From NCBI GenBank assembly GCA_027531395.1, contig JAPZRO010000001.1, positions 310,001 through 374,000 of the forward strand: a stretch of 64,000 nucleotides of DNA. Direction: 5' to 3'. The stretch is from Porphyrobacter sp. (GTDB taxonomy: Bacteria; Pseudomonadota; Alphaproteobacteria; Sphingomonadales; Sphingomonadaceae). Each line of letters opens with the position of its first letter. The stretch's first letter is position 1. A model generated the notes under the pieces. The model saw only the letters and a program-made list of their open reading frames with translations, was not told the origin of the DNA and did no database searches. The translations under genes and the position numbers were made by a program. Below, in pieces: positions 19,201 to 27,400 of this stretch.

Positions 19201-20145
19201 CTAGAGCATGTCCCTGAGGGCGAGCGCAATGGTCATACGCGCGGTCGCCAGCGCCAGCAGCACGCCCGCGAGCGGCACGGCGGCGATCGCCACCCAGTCG
19301 GCGGTCATCAGCGCGCCGCCGCCCGCCATCCCGCTGTCGAGCGCGGCGAACTGCTGGCCGAGCACCCACACCGCGCCGAGGCCGAGCGCCGTGCCCACCA
19401 CCGCGCCGAAGGCCGCCTCGCGCAGCACCGTGGCGAGGAAGATGCGGGTGATCTGGCTGTCGGTCCCGCCGAGCAGGTGGATGATCTCCACCGTCTCGCG
19501 GTGCTGTGCCAGCGCATTGCGCGAGGCGAGCCACACCGCCGCCGCCGTCGCCAGCGCCACCAGCGCGATCAGGCCCAGCGCCAGCCATTGCAGCGCCGAG
19601 AGCGCGCGGTAGACGGGCTTCAGCCAGTCGCTCTGCGCATCGACCCGCGCGCCGGGGATGCGCGCGGCCAGCGCGGTCTCGATCGCGGCGATCTCGGCGG
19701 GGGACGCGTTGCGGGTCAGCTCGACATCGACCAGCACCGGGATCGGCACGTCGCCACTGGTGGCACCCGCGCCGAGCCAGGGTTCGAGCAGCGCTGCAAG
19801 CTCGCCTTCGGGCACCAGCCGCACCGCGCGCACCAGATCGAGGCCTTGCAGCACTTTGACCGTCGCCGCGCCGCGCTGGCTGCGCAGATCGGGGTTGGGC
19901 TCGATCACCTGCACCGTCACGGCCGCCGCGAGATCGGCGCGGGCGTTGTCGGCGAGATTGCGCAGCGCGAGGCCGCCCGCAGCGGCGACCACCACCAGCG
20001 CGATCAGGATCGCGATGACCCACGGCACCAGCCCGCCCAGCTTGGGCCGCGGCAACAGGCGCGCGGCGCGCGGCTGTTTGATCGCGGCGGCTTCGGGCGC
20101 AGGCGCGATGTCCTCAGGCACCTCGGGCAGCGGCGGCACGCTCAT
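19201..20145 (-). CDS. ftsX: Cell division protein FtsX
   Basis: The 314-residue permease has a Pro-rich N-terminal tail, a first membrane helix (VPWVIAILIALVVVAAAGGLAL), a periplasmic loop of about 110 residues and three more helices in the C-terminal FtsX/MacB domain. With FtsE it couples the divisome to periplasmic cell-wall hydrolases. Its start overlaps the ftsE stop by 4 bases. Confidence 0.92.
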   Translation of the reverse strand: MSVPPLPEVPEDIAPAPEAAAIKQPRAARLLPRPKLGGLVPWVIAILIALVVVAAAGGLALRNLADNARADLAAAVTVQVIEPNPDLRSQRGAATVKVLQGLDLVRAVRLVPEGELAALLEPWLGAGATSGDVPIPVLVDVELTRNASPAEIAAIETALAARIPGARVDAQSDWLKPVYRALSALQWLALGLIALVALATAAAVWLASRNALAQHRETVEIIHLLGGTDSQITRIFLATVLREAAFGAVVGTALGLGAVWVLGQQFAALDSGMAGGGALMTADWVAIAAVPLAGVLLALATARMTIALALRDML

Positions 20146-20870
20146 GCGCCTGCTCCAGTGGGTCGCGGCGGATAGCGCAGCGCGCCGGTGGGATCGCTGA
20201 GCTGGCCCTTGCTCAGCCGCATGATCAGCGAATCCGGCACCTTCTTGAGCAGGTGGACGTCGTGGGTAGCCACCACCACGGTCGTCCCGACGCGGTTGTT
20301 GAGCGCCTCGAACAGCCGCAGCAGCTTCAGCGCCATTTCGGGATCGACGTTGCCGGTCGGCTCGTCGGCGATCAGCATCCGCGGCCGGGCGATCACCGCG
20401 CGGGCGATGGCGACACGCTGCTGCTCCCCGCCCGACATCGTCGCCGGGATCGCCTGCGCGCGGTGGGCGAGCCCGACCCAGTCGAGCATGTCCGAGACCG
20501 CCTTGATCACCCGCCCCTCGTCCGCGCCCGCCAGCCTGAGCGGCAGCGCGACATTGTCGAAGGCGGTGAGGTGCGGCACCAGCCGGAAGTTCTGGAACAC
20601 CACCCCGAGCCGCCGCCGCAGGTCAGGCAAGCGCTCGCGCGGCATCGTCATCAGGTCCTGCCCGAACATCCGGATAGCCCCGCGCGAGGGCCGCTGGGCG
20701 AGGTAGAGCAGCTTCAACAGGCTGGTCTTTCCCGCCCCGCTCGCGCCGGTGAGGAAGTAGAAGCTGCCGGGGTAGAGCGTGAAGCTCAGGTTGCTCAGCA
20801 CCTCGGGATCGGTGCCGTAGCGCAGCCCGACATTGTCGAATTTCACGATCTCGCCGCTGCGCTCGTTCAT
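20142..20870 (-). CDS. ftsE: Cell division ATP-binding protein FtsE
   Basis: The 242-residue ABC ATPase has Walker A GASGAGKTS, Q-loop VVFQNFRLVPHLTAFDNVALPL, signature MSGGEQQRVAIARA, Walker B LIADEPTGNVDPE and switch His in VVATHDVHLL. The LPHLTAFDNVALPL stretch is characteristic of FtsE. I used the ATG at 20870 (MNERSGEIVKF). The frame extends to 20915 without a better ribosome site. It is the first gene of the leftward operon and diverges from the zinc-ribbon gene. Confidence 0.94.
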   Translation of the reverse strand: MNERSGEIVKFDNVGLRYGTDPEVLSNLSFTLYPGSFYFLTGASGAGKTSLLKLLYLAQRPSRGAIRMFGQDLMTMPRERLPDLRRRLGVVFQNFRLVPHLTAFDNVALPLRLAGADEGRVIKAVSDMLDWVGLAHRAQAIPATMSGGEQQRVAIARAVIARPRMLIADEPTGNVDPEMALKLLRLFEALNNRVGTTVVVATHDVHLLKKVPDSLIMRLSKGQLSDPTGALRYPPRPTGAGA

Positions 20871-21038
20871 GCAGGGGCACCTATCAGCGCCGCCAGCCGA
20901 GGGAAAGCCGGACAATTGCCAAACCGCGCGGCGATAGTCCTCCGGGACTGTCGCAATGTGGAAAAAAGCGCCGAAATGGTAAGGTTCCCGGCTGCGTCAC
21001 TTGCCAGTGCGGGCGCGAGGGTTATTGCCAAAGGCGAA

Positions 21039-22034
21039 ATGATCATCGCCTGTCCAGCCTGCGGCACCCGCTACGCCGTGCCGGATACTGCCATCGGCAG
21101 CGAAGGTCGCACCGTGCGTTGCGCCAAGTGCAAGCACAGCTGGTTCCAGGAGCCGCCCGAGCTCGAGCTGCGGCAAATGGCCGACGAGGCCGAGCCCGCG
21201 CCGCAGCCAGCTGCTCCGCCCCCTCCGGCTCCACCCCCGCCTGCTCCGGCTGCCGAGGCACAGCCTCAGCCGGCGCCTGTCGCCGCGCCCGAGCCGCAGC
21301 CTGCCCCGCCGCCGCCCGCTCCGGCTCCCGCGCCCGCGCCCGCAAATGCGGAAGGTCCTTCCGTCAGCCACTGGCGCACCGCCGACGCGGGTGAGGCTGC
21401 TGGCGATCCCGATGTTCAGGCCACCATCGCAGTGCGCGCCCTGCGCCGCGGCCTCGCCCAACAGGCGCGCGATGACGACACCCCGCCGCCGGTCGCCGAA
21501 GCGCCAGCCGCAGCCTTTTCCGAGCCCGAGCCCCCGTTCGAGGACGATCCGGGCGAAGAGGACGATGTCGGCTCGCAGTTCGATTACCGCGCCCCCTTCA
21601 CCCGCCGCCGCAACACCTTGCGGATGTGGACCATCGCCGCGGCAATCTTCGCCGCGTTGGCGGCAGGGACGGTTCTGGCGGTCAACACCTACGGCCTGCC
21701 CGAATGGCTGCCGATCAGCCGCCCGACCTTCGGTATCGGCGAACCCGGGCTTGAGCTCGATTTCCCTCGCGAGGACCAGCGTTCCGAGACGCTCCCCAAC
21801 GGCGAGAAGATCTTCCGTGTGCGCGGCACGATCACCAACTCCGCGCGCGAGACGCTGGCCGTGCCCAACGTGCTGGTGGTGTTCATCGACGCGCGCCAGC
21901 GTCCGGTGGGCGACTGGGTGGTGGTTCCGGCCAAGCGCGAACTCGCCCCGGGCGAGAGCGTCAACGTGACCGAGGCGATCGCCAACATCCCGCCTGCGGC
22001 CTTCGAGGCCGACCTCGGCTGGGCACCCAACTAG
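21039..22034 (+). CDS. MJ0042-type zinc-ribbon, DUF3426-like membrane protein
   Basis: The 331-residue protein starts with a zinc ribbon: MIIACPACGTRYAVPD and CAKCKHSW give two CxxC knuckles 20-odd residues apart. A 70-residue Pro/Ala-rich linker and an acidic stretch follow, then one membrane helix (about 193-212, MWTIAAAIFAALAAGTVLAV) and a C-terminal beta domain of about 110 residues (RGTITNSARETLAVPNVLV). Such proteins are widespread next to ftsEX in alphaproteobacteria, with the ribbon in the cytosol and the tail in the periplasm. Their function is not established. AAGG precedes the ATG by 5 bases. Confidence 0.88.
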   Translation: MIIACPACGTRYAVPDTAIGSEGRTVRCAKCKHSWFQEPPELELRQMADEAEPAPQPAAPPPPAPPPPAPAAEAQPQPAPVAAPEPQPAPPPPAPAPAPAPANAEGPSVSHWRTADAGEAAGDPDVQATIAVRALRRGLAQQARDDDTPPPVAEAPAAAFSEPEPPFEDDPGEEDDVGSQFDYRAPFTRRRNTLRMWTIAAAIFAALAAGTVLAVNTYGLPEWLPISRPTFGIGEPGLELDFPREDQRSETLPNGEKIFRVRGTITNSARETLAVPNVLVVFIDARQRPVGDWVVVPAKRELAPGESVNVTEAIANIPPAAFEADLGWAPN

Positions 22035-22044
22035 CTGCCTCGGC

Positions 22045-22064
22045 GGCCCGGCAACGGGCTTTTT
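22045..22064 (+). terminator. Rho-independent terminator after the zinc-ribbon gene
   Basis: GCCCG (22046-22050) – GCAA tetraloop – CGGGC (22055-22059) is followed by five T. It lies 11 bases after the stop codon. Confidence 0.85.
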
Positions 22065-22175
22065 CGCCCGCGCGCCGTTCGCTTGTTCAAAGAGCGCTTG
22101 CGCCGCGCCAAACCCCTTGCTAGGGGCGCGCTCCTACCGCGGGGCCAGCTGCTCGCTGCCCCGGCATACCCGAGT

Positions 22176-22262
22176 GCGGTCGTGGCGGAACTGGTAGACG
22201 CGCAACGTTGAGGTCGTTGTGGGCGAAAGCCCGTGGAAGTTCGAGTCTTCTCGACCGCACCA
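22176..22262 (+). tRNA. tRNA-Leu (anticodon GAG), CCA encoded
   Basis: The acceptor arm GCGGTCG (22176-22182) pairs with CGACCGC (22252-22258), followed by discriminator A and CCA. The D-arm contains GGCGGAACTGGTAGACGC. The anticodon stem CAACG/CGTTG surrounds TTGAGGT, giving anticodon GAG. A long variable arm (TGGGCGAAAGCCCGT) confirms a class II tRNA, and the T-arm has the TTCGAGT core. At 87 nt it is normal for tRNA-Leu. The DNA to its right changes in character, so it may mark an integration site. Confidence 0.95.
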
Positions 22263-22825
22263 AATCTTCTTTCCTGACATCCGGACCTGGCCTTCGGGCA
22301 CCCTGCTTTCCGAAAGCGGCGCTGTTCTGCGGAATTCGCGCGTCGGCTGCGGATCGTCAGCTGGCGAACCCCTGCATGAGCGTCTGTGCCTGCCAACAGG
22401 CCGGAAGGTCATCCTCCAGCAGCGCCCTCCGACCGACCCGCGCGGCCTGGCGTCCATCGATGATCGCTTCGACAATCCGAGGGCTCAGCAAAGATAGCCG
22501 GAACAGCTTGCCAAGCTGGGTGCGGCAACACGCCTCGCGCTTACGTGTCGCGCCGGGACGCCATCAATGCTCGAGACCCCGTTCCGCGAGTCCGTGATCG
22601 AATCGATCCACTTACGCAGGGCGCCGCCGCTGCCCGTCGCCAAATCCGTCACCTGAAAGCGGAGAGGGTCACCAATCGGTCTCCATGCCCGGTGCTGGAG
22701 CAGGCCGTTCAAGACATGGGGGGCAGGTTGTGCCTTACAGCCTATTCCAATGGGGGTATTGTTTTCCCGTCTCTATAATTCGATGGCAGTTGCACTGGTT
22801 AAGGCAATTTCAGGAACAAGTTAGC
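22263..22825. other. 563-bp region between tRNA-Leu and the XRE gene with no convincing gene
   Basis: Several short open frames exist on both strands, but none has a ribosome site plus recognisable protein. I see no integrase and no repeat of the tRNA 3' end. The last 85 bases hold the probable promoter of the XRE gene. Confidence 0.5.
22743..22779 (+). promoter_or_regulatory. Putative promoter of the XRE gene with an upstream inverted element
   Basis: TATTCCAATGGGGGTA (22743-22758) is an imperfect inverted element. A consensus TATAAT (22774-22779) starts 16 bases after it, about 47 bases before the start codon. The element loosely resembles the motif at 33377 and 43254 (TAT-CC-N3/4-GGG-GTA). 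Confidence 0.4.
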
Positions 22826-23350
22826 ATGGAAAGTCTTGGAGCTGCACTCGAGGCTTCAGGCCACGATTCGGATGTGACGCCAGACAATTTTGAGATGCCT
22901 GTTTCTCAAATTGCTGACGCACCGAAGGGCAAGCTGCTTTCTGCGCCAGACCGCTGGACGCTGCAACCTGATGCGCTGGGCCACCAGGCTGATGCGAGAG
23001 ATTGTCCTACCAGCTTCAGCGCACTTCTCCGTCTGTTGCGCTACGAGTCCGGCCTTACGCTTAAAGAGGTCGCGAGCGCTGTCGGAGTTTCAAAGCCAAC
23101 GGTGTGGAGCTGGGAGAACGGCAAAGCCCGGCCCGGCCGTGAAAAATGGCATGCGATCGCCAAGGCCTTGGGGGTTGCACCTGACGTGCTTGCCTCTGCA
23201 GCGAGGAAGAGTGCCTTGGCAAAAGTGGCTTCATCGGCTCCCAATGCCGAGGGACAAGACCGCGACGCCCTCATCGCTCAAGGACGGGCGATGATTGCCA
23301 AAGCCTACAATGTCACGTCCTCGTCAGTGCGGATCTTTGTCGAGCTCTAG
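22826..23350 (+). CDS. XRE-family (Cro/CI helix-turn-helix) transcription regulator
   Basis: The 174-residue protein has an unrecognised N-terminal 65 residues, then a Cro/CI HTH (about 70-120: SALLRLLRYESGLTLKEVAS, VSKPTVWSWENGKARP) and a C-terminal tail ending in SSVRIFVEL. The ATG at 22826 has AGGA about 10 bases upstream, and a consensus -10 box precedes it. It shares its stop with the convergent hypothetical gene (CTAG, 23347-23350). Targets are unknown. Confidence 0.8.
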   Translation: MESLGAALEASGHDSDVTPDNFEMPVSQIADAPKGKLLSAPDRWTLQPDALGHQADARDCPTSFSALLRLLRYESGLTLKEVASAVGVSKPTVWSWENGKARPGREKWHAIAKALGVAPDVLASAARKSALAKVASSAPNAEGQDRDALIAQGRAMIAKAYNVTSSSVRIFVEL

Positions 23351-23649
23351 ATCGCGCAAGCCTGCTGTTCGTATCGAATTTCATGGTTTGCGACTGATCG
23401 CGGTTCGGCACCGCCCTCGGCATCCGGTTCGGATGGTGCGAGATTGTCGTGCTGAAGATCATATTGCCTGAGAAACTCTGCGGGCCTCCCATCGAGACGA
23501 AACCGGTCGAGGCCATTCTGACGCGGCAGAAACGACTGCAAATAGCGAAACGCCCGGGCAATAAATGAAAGCGGCGGCGCGGGTTTTCCCGTCGCCGCCG
23601 CGTCTGGCCAACCCGAGGGGCTCAGACTTGCCGCCGCACTCCAGACCAA
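23347..23649 (-). CDS. Hypothetical 100-residue protein
   Basis: This frame reads protein-like in its second half (FRYLQSFLPRQNGLDRFRLD, then FLRQYDLQHDNLAPSEPDAE) and ends exactly on the CTAG that also ends the XRE gene. It starts with TTG after AGGTGAC, which is weak. It also contains a strong GC hairpin (23571-23601), so part of the frame could be noncoding. No family is recognised. Confidence 0.35.
   Translation of the reverse strand: MVWSAAASLSPSGWPDAAATGKPAPPLSFIARAFRYLQSFLPRQNGLDRFRLDGRPAEFLRQYDLQHDNLAPSEPDAEGGAEPRSVANHEIRYEQQACAI
23571..23601. repeat. GC-rich hairpin, possible terminator for leftward transcription
   Basis: GCGGCGGCGCGGG and its complement (with one extra T) flank a TTTT loop, giving a stem of about 13 bp. 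Read leftward it is followed by TTTCATTTATT, so it could end transcripts from the small gene at 24060. Read rightward there is no T run. Confidence 0.45.
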
Positions 23650-23757
23650 GTCACCTGCGACCCTACGGCGACAGCATAACCACTAGAAAACGTGACGGAA
23701 ATTCCTTGGCATCATATGACCCTCCGTTGCCGTCGAGGGTCTGACCCAGTGATAGTC

Positions 23758-24060
23758 TCAGTCACCACTGCCTGATCTGGACTTGCCGGCAGCCAGGATT
23801 GTCAAACGGACAGCTTCAGCGAGCTTGCCTTCAGAGACTTCCTTGAGAACACGCAGCTTCAGATTGACCAGATCACGGTCGAGCGGCACCCCCAATTCGT
23901 CCAGCGCACATTGGATGCTGCGCAAGAGATCCATCGGAGGAAGGGCATCAGTCACGGCCATGGCTCCGACCCCAGACATTATGCCATCGCTTCCCAGGCG
24001 GTCCAATGCAGGCTTGCGATAGGCGCTCTTGGTGCGCGGCATCGAAGCAGCAGTCGTCAT
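23758..24060 (-). CDS. Hypothetical 100-residue protein
   Basis: The ATG at 24060 is preceded by AGAGGTG about 8 bases away. The protein has a Ser/Ala-rich N-terminus, then a helical block of about 55 residues (MDLLRSIQCALDELGVPLDR, LRVLKEVSEGKLAEAVRLTI). It has no signal peptide or membrane segment. I do not recognise it. A 12-bp palindrome (ACCCGAAAGGGT, 24119-24130) lies 59 bases upstream and may control it. Confidence 0.5.
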   Translation of the reverse strand: MTTAASMPRTKSAYRKPALDRLGSDGIMSGVGAMAVTDALPPMDLLRSIQCALDELGVPLDRDLVNLKLRVLKEVSEGKLAEAVRLTILAAGKSRSGSGD

Positions 24061-24487
24061 GATAAAACACCTCTAGCTTACTTGCTTGCAGTAGCCGCTT
24101 GCCGGGTCGTGCCAATCTACCCGAAAGGGTGTGCTCCTTGCTCACCCGAGCAGTCTGCCAGCCCACGAACGGCAGCGGATCGCCACGCGCTGCTAAACTC
24201 CTCGGCCGAAATCATCATGGCCCTCATTCGTTGCCGCAGAGCTGGTGATTGCGGGAGCTGCCATCGGGCTCGGAGATCGGGCGGATGCGGAATGGCGATT
24301 GATCGGGCCTTTGGTGTCCTTGGAACGGTGCCGCTTGGCACAACCGGACAGGGTGGCCGCCTCCACGTCAATGGCATGCCGGACGCCGCGCGGGTCGGTT
24401 GAGGTACGCACCGATTGCCGGGTGGACGAGCTGGTAGAACAAATGAAAAAAGGGGCCGCGACGGTATGTCGCGGCCCCTTTCCCTGA
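24061..24487. other. 427-bp spacer with palindrome, terminator and no clear gene
   Basis: It holds the palindrome ACCCGAAAGGGT (24119-24130) upstream of the small leftward gene and the terminator of the peroxidase gene (24446-24481). The open frames between them lack start signals and family features. Confidence 0.5.
24446..24481 (-). terminator. Rho-independent terminator of the RTX peroxidase gene
   Basis: Read leftward, AAAGGGGCCGCGAC – ATACC – GTCGCGGCCCCTTT forms a 14-bp perfect stem that runs into six T. It begins 7 bases after the peroxidase stop codon. Confidence 0.92.
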
Positions 24488-27400
24488 TTACATCATTGGA
24501 GTGATGAAATCATCCTCGAGCGGACGAATGGGGAGCATCCCGCTTTCGAGCATCGGGTAGGGCGGCAAGTCGGCCAGCATGGCACGATCAGCCACGGGGC
24601 TTGATTCATCGCCCCCGATGTTGGCCTCCGGCGAGGAGCTCTGGCTCTCGATGACGGCCAGAGCATCGCTCAGCAGTCTGTCGATCGCGGTTTCCTCCGC
24701 CAGGCTGAAGTCGTCCATGTCGACCTGCTGGGTGTTCTTCAGAGTCATGCTCTGCGAACCGACCGAGATCATCGTGTCGTTGCCCATGCGGGTGAAGCTG
24801 ACTTGTTCCTCGAAGGTAGCCTCCGTGATCCCCAGAGCGGTGAGGTCGATGAGGTCATCGCCGCTCCGGAAGTCGAGAACGAGGTCGCCGTCACCGAACA
24901 CGAAGGTGTCGCTGCCCTTGCCGCCGAAGAGGACATCCGCCCCTTCACCGCCATCCAGGTAGTCGGCACCTGCGCCGCCCAGCAGAGTGTCCATGCCATC
25001 CTCGCCGAACAGCATATCCCGACCGCGTCCGCCAATCAGCATATCGTCGCCAGCACCGCCATGGAGACGATCATGGCCGCCCATGCCGAACAAGACGTCA
25101 TCGCCAGCAGCGCCGAGTAGGACTTCGGAGCGCGAAGTGCCAGTCTGATCGAGCGAGACAGGTTCCTCGACAACCGGGAGCTTCTCGGCCGGAGCAGCAG
25201 GCTCTTCCACCACCGGAGCCGGGGTTTCCTCAGCCGGAGCAGCGGGTTCTTCCACCACTGGAGCCGGGGTTTCCTCGGACGGAGCAGCAAGCTCTTCCGT
25301 CACCGGAACCGGGGTTTCCTCAGCCGGAGCAGCGGGTTCTTCCGCCACCGGAGCCGGGGTTTGCTCCACGACCGGTGCCGCAGGGGCTTTCGCAACCGAG
25401 GCCGCAGGTTCCTCGACGACCGGTGCCGCGGGTTCTTCCGCAACCGGCGCACTGGCTTCAGCGGCCAGCGTGAAGTGCGCTGCGGTCAGAGCGGTCGGGC
25501 TGACATTGGCGATCAGCATCGATTCCGAACCGATAGTGATCCGGGCACCGCCGCGCACTGCCGTGATCGAGACCATTTCGGCAAAGTTCGCCGCGGTCAC
25601 ACCCATCGCGCTGAGGTCGATCATGTCCTGATCAGCGGCGAAGTCGGTAACGGTGTCGCCATTGCCGAAGGCAAAGGTATCGTTTCCGGTTCCACCCGTC
25701 AGTTCATCATCGCCGGCACCGCCGTCGAGGTAGTCGTTGCCCGAACCACCCGACAGGGTGTCGTCGCCTTCACCACCGTCGAGTCCGTCGTTGCCCGAAC
25801 CGGCCGAGAGGGAGTCATCGCCTTCCATGCCGAACAGGTAATCGTCATTCGAACCACCCGAGAGACGGTCGTCGCCCAGTCCAGCGACCAGAATGTCCGA
25901 AGCGCTGCCGCCCTGGAGTTGCTGATCGAGAACCGGAGCCGGTTCGGCTGCCGCAGACTTGAAGGTTTCCATCACGGGGGCAGGCTCGTCAGTCGCGACC
26001 TTGATCGCTTCCATGACGGGGGCCGGTGCCTCTGTCACAGCCGGAGCCACCTTTTCTGCCGTCGGCAGGGCCGTCGCATGGTGCGAAGGCGTTACTGCAT
26101 TCGGATCCATGTTGACGATATCCTGAGGACGGAGATCGCCGATGATGGTGTCCTGGCCGCCGTTCGAGGTGAAGACGATGCGGTGCGCGGATTCGAGCGC
26201 CGAAATGTCCACCGTGTCGTTGCCAGTGTTGCCGTCGATGGTGATCGTGTTGAAGTTGAGGCTGGTCTGGTTGAAGTCACCGACCACCGAGATGGTATCG
26301 CCCGAAACGGTGCCGCCATTGGCGCCGCCCGGAGACGTCACACGCAGGGTGCTGACGACGATTTCCTCGATGTTGTCGAGCTCGCTCATCACTTCGCCGT
26401 TGCGGGTGATGACGATTTCGGTGTTGGCGTTCAGCGTCAGTCCGGGGATGGCGTTGAGCGCCGCTGCCCGGGTGTAGATGACGAAGGCTTCCGCCGTGGT
26501 CGTGTCCGTGGTGATGGTGAAGGTGTCCTCATCGGCACCCCCGTCCACGAAATCGCGTCCACCGGTCGCGCTGTTCTGGGTGATCGAGTCCACACCGCCG
26601 TTGGCGTAGATCAGATCATTGCCGCCCCCGCCGTTGATGGTGTCGTTACCCGCCAGAGCGAAGATCGCTTCGTTGTTGGCGGCGCCGTTGATGGTGTTGG
26701 CCAGCGTCGTGCCGGTCACCACCGAATGGTTCGTGCCGTTGAAACGCAAGGTTTCCACGAACGACACGGTGTCCACGCCTTCTGCACCGGTATTGTCGGT
26801 TACCGTGATGTTCGTGCCGTTGGAGCTCAGCGTGAAGTTGCTGCTCGCCCCGGCATAAACCGCCGTGTCGGTGCCAGCCCCGCCATTGATGATGTCGTTC
26901 CCGGCACCGCCAGTGATGACATCGTTACCGCCGCGCCCGTTCAGGGTGTCGTTCCCGGCAAATCCGTTCATCGTGTCCGAACCGCCCAGAACATTGGTGG
27001 CGTTCGCCCCGTTGGCGACATCGTCCCCAGCCGTCCCGGTAAAGGTGGTGAGATTGATTGGGACGCCCGTCCAGTTGTCACCCACCACGCCGGTCACCGA
27101 CGAGGTCAGGGTTTCAACGGTACCAAGACCATCGGTGAAGCTCGCCGTAACCCGCAGGATCGCACCAACCTCGGCCTGACCCGGCGTGAAACTTGCCGCA
27201 TTTGCGCCGGCGATGTTCGTCCAGGAGGTGCCGTTGTCGGTCGAGGCCTGCCACTGGTAGGACAGAGTGCCCATCCCGTTCGCGTCGGCAATGCTGCTGA
27301 CGTTGAGGGTCAAGGCTTGGCCTTCGAGCGGCGTCAGGTCGCTGATCACCGGCGCACCCGTGGCTGGCGTCGGCCCCCGGACAATGGCGGCAGTCGCAGC

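Noticed and set aside
22263..22825. Integrase or transposase remnant next to tRNA-Leu
   Set aside because: No frame shows tyrosine-recombinase or DDE motifs, and no repeat of the tRNA end was seen.
24119..24130. ACCCGAAAGGGT palindrome as another copy of the 33377/43254 motif
   Set aside because: It lacks the TAT and GGGCGTAT ends and has a different centre. It is kept only as a separate short palindrome.
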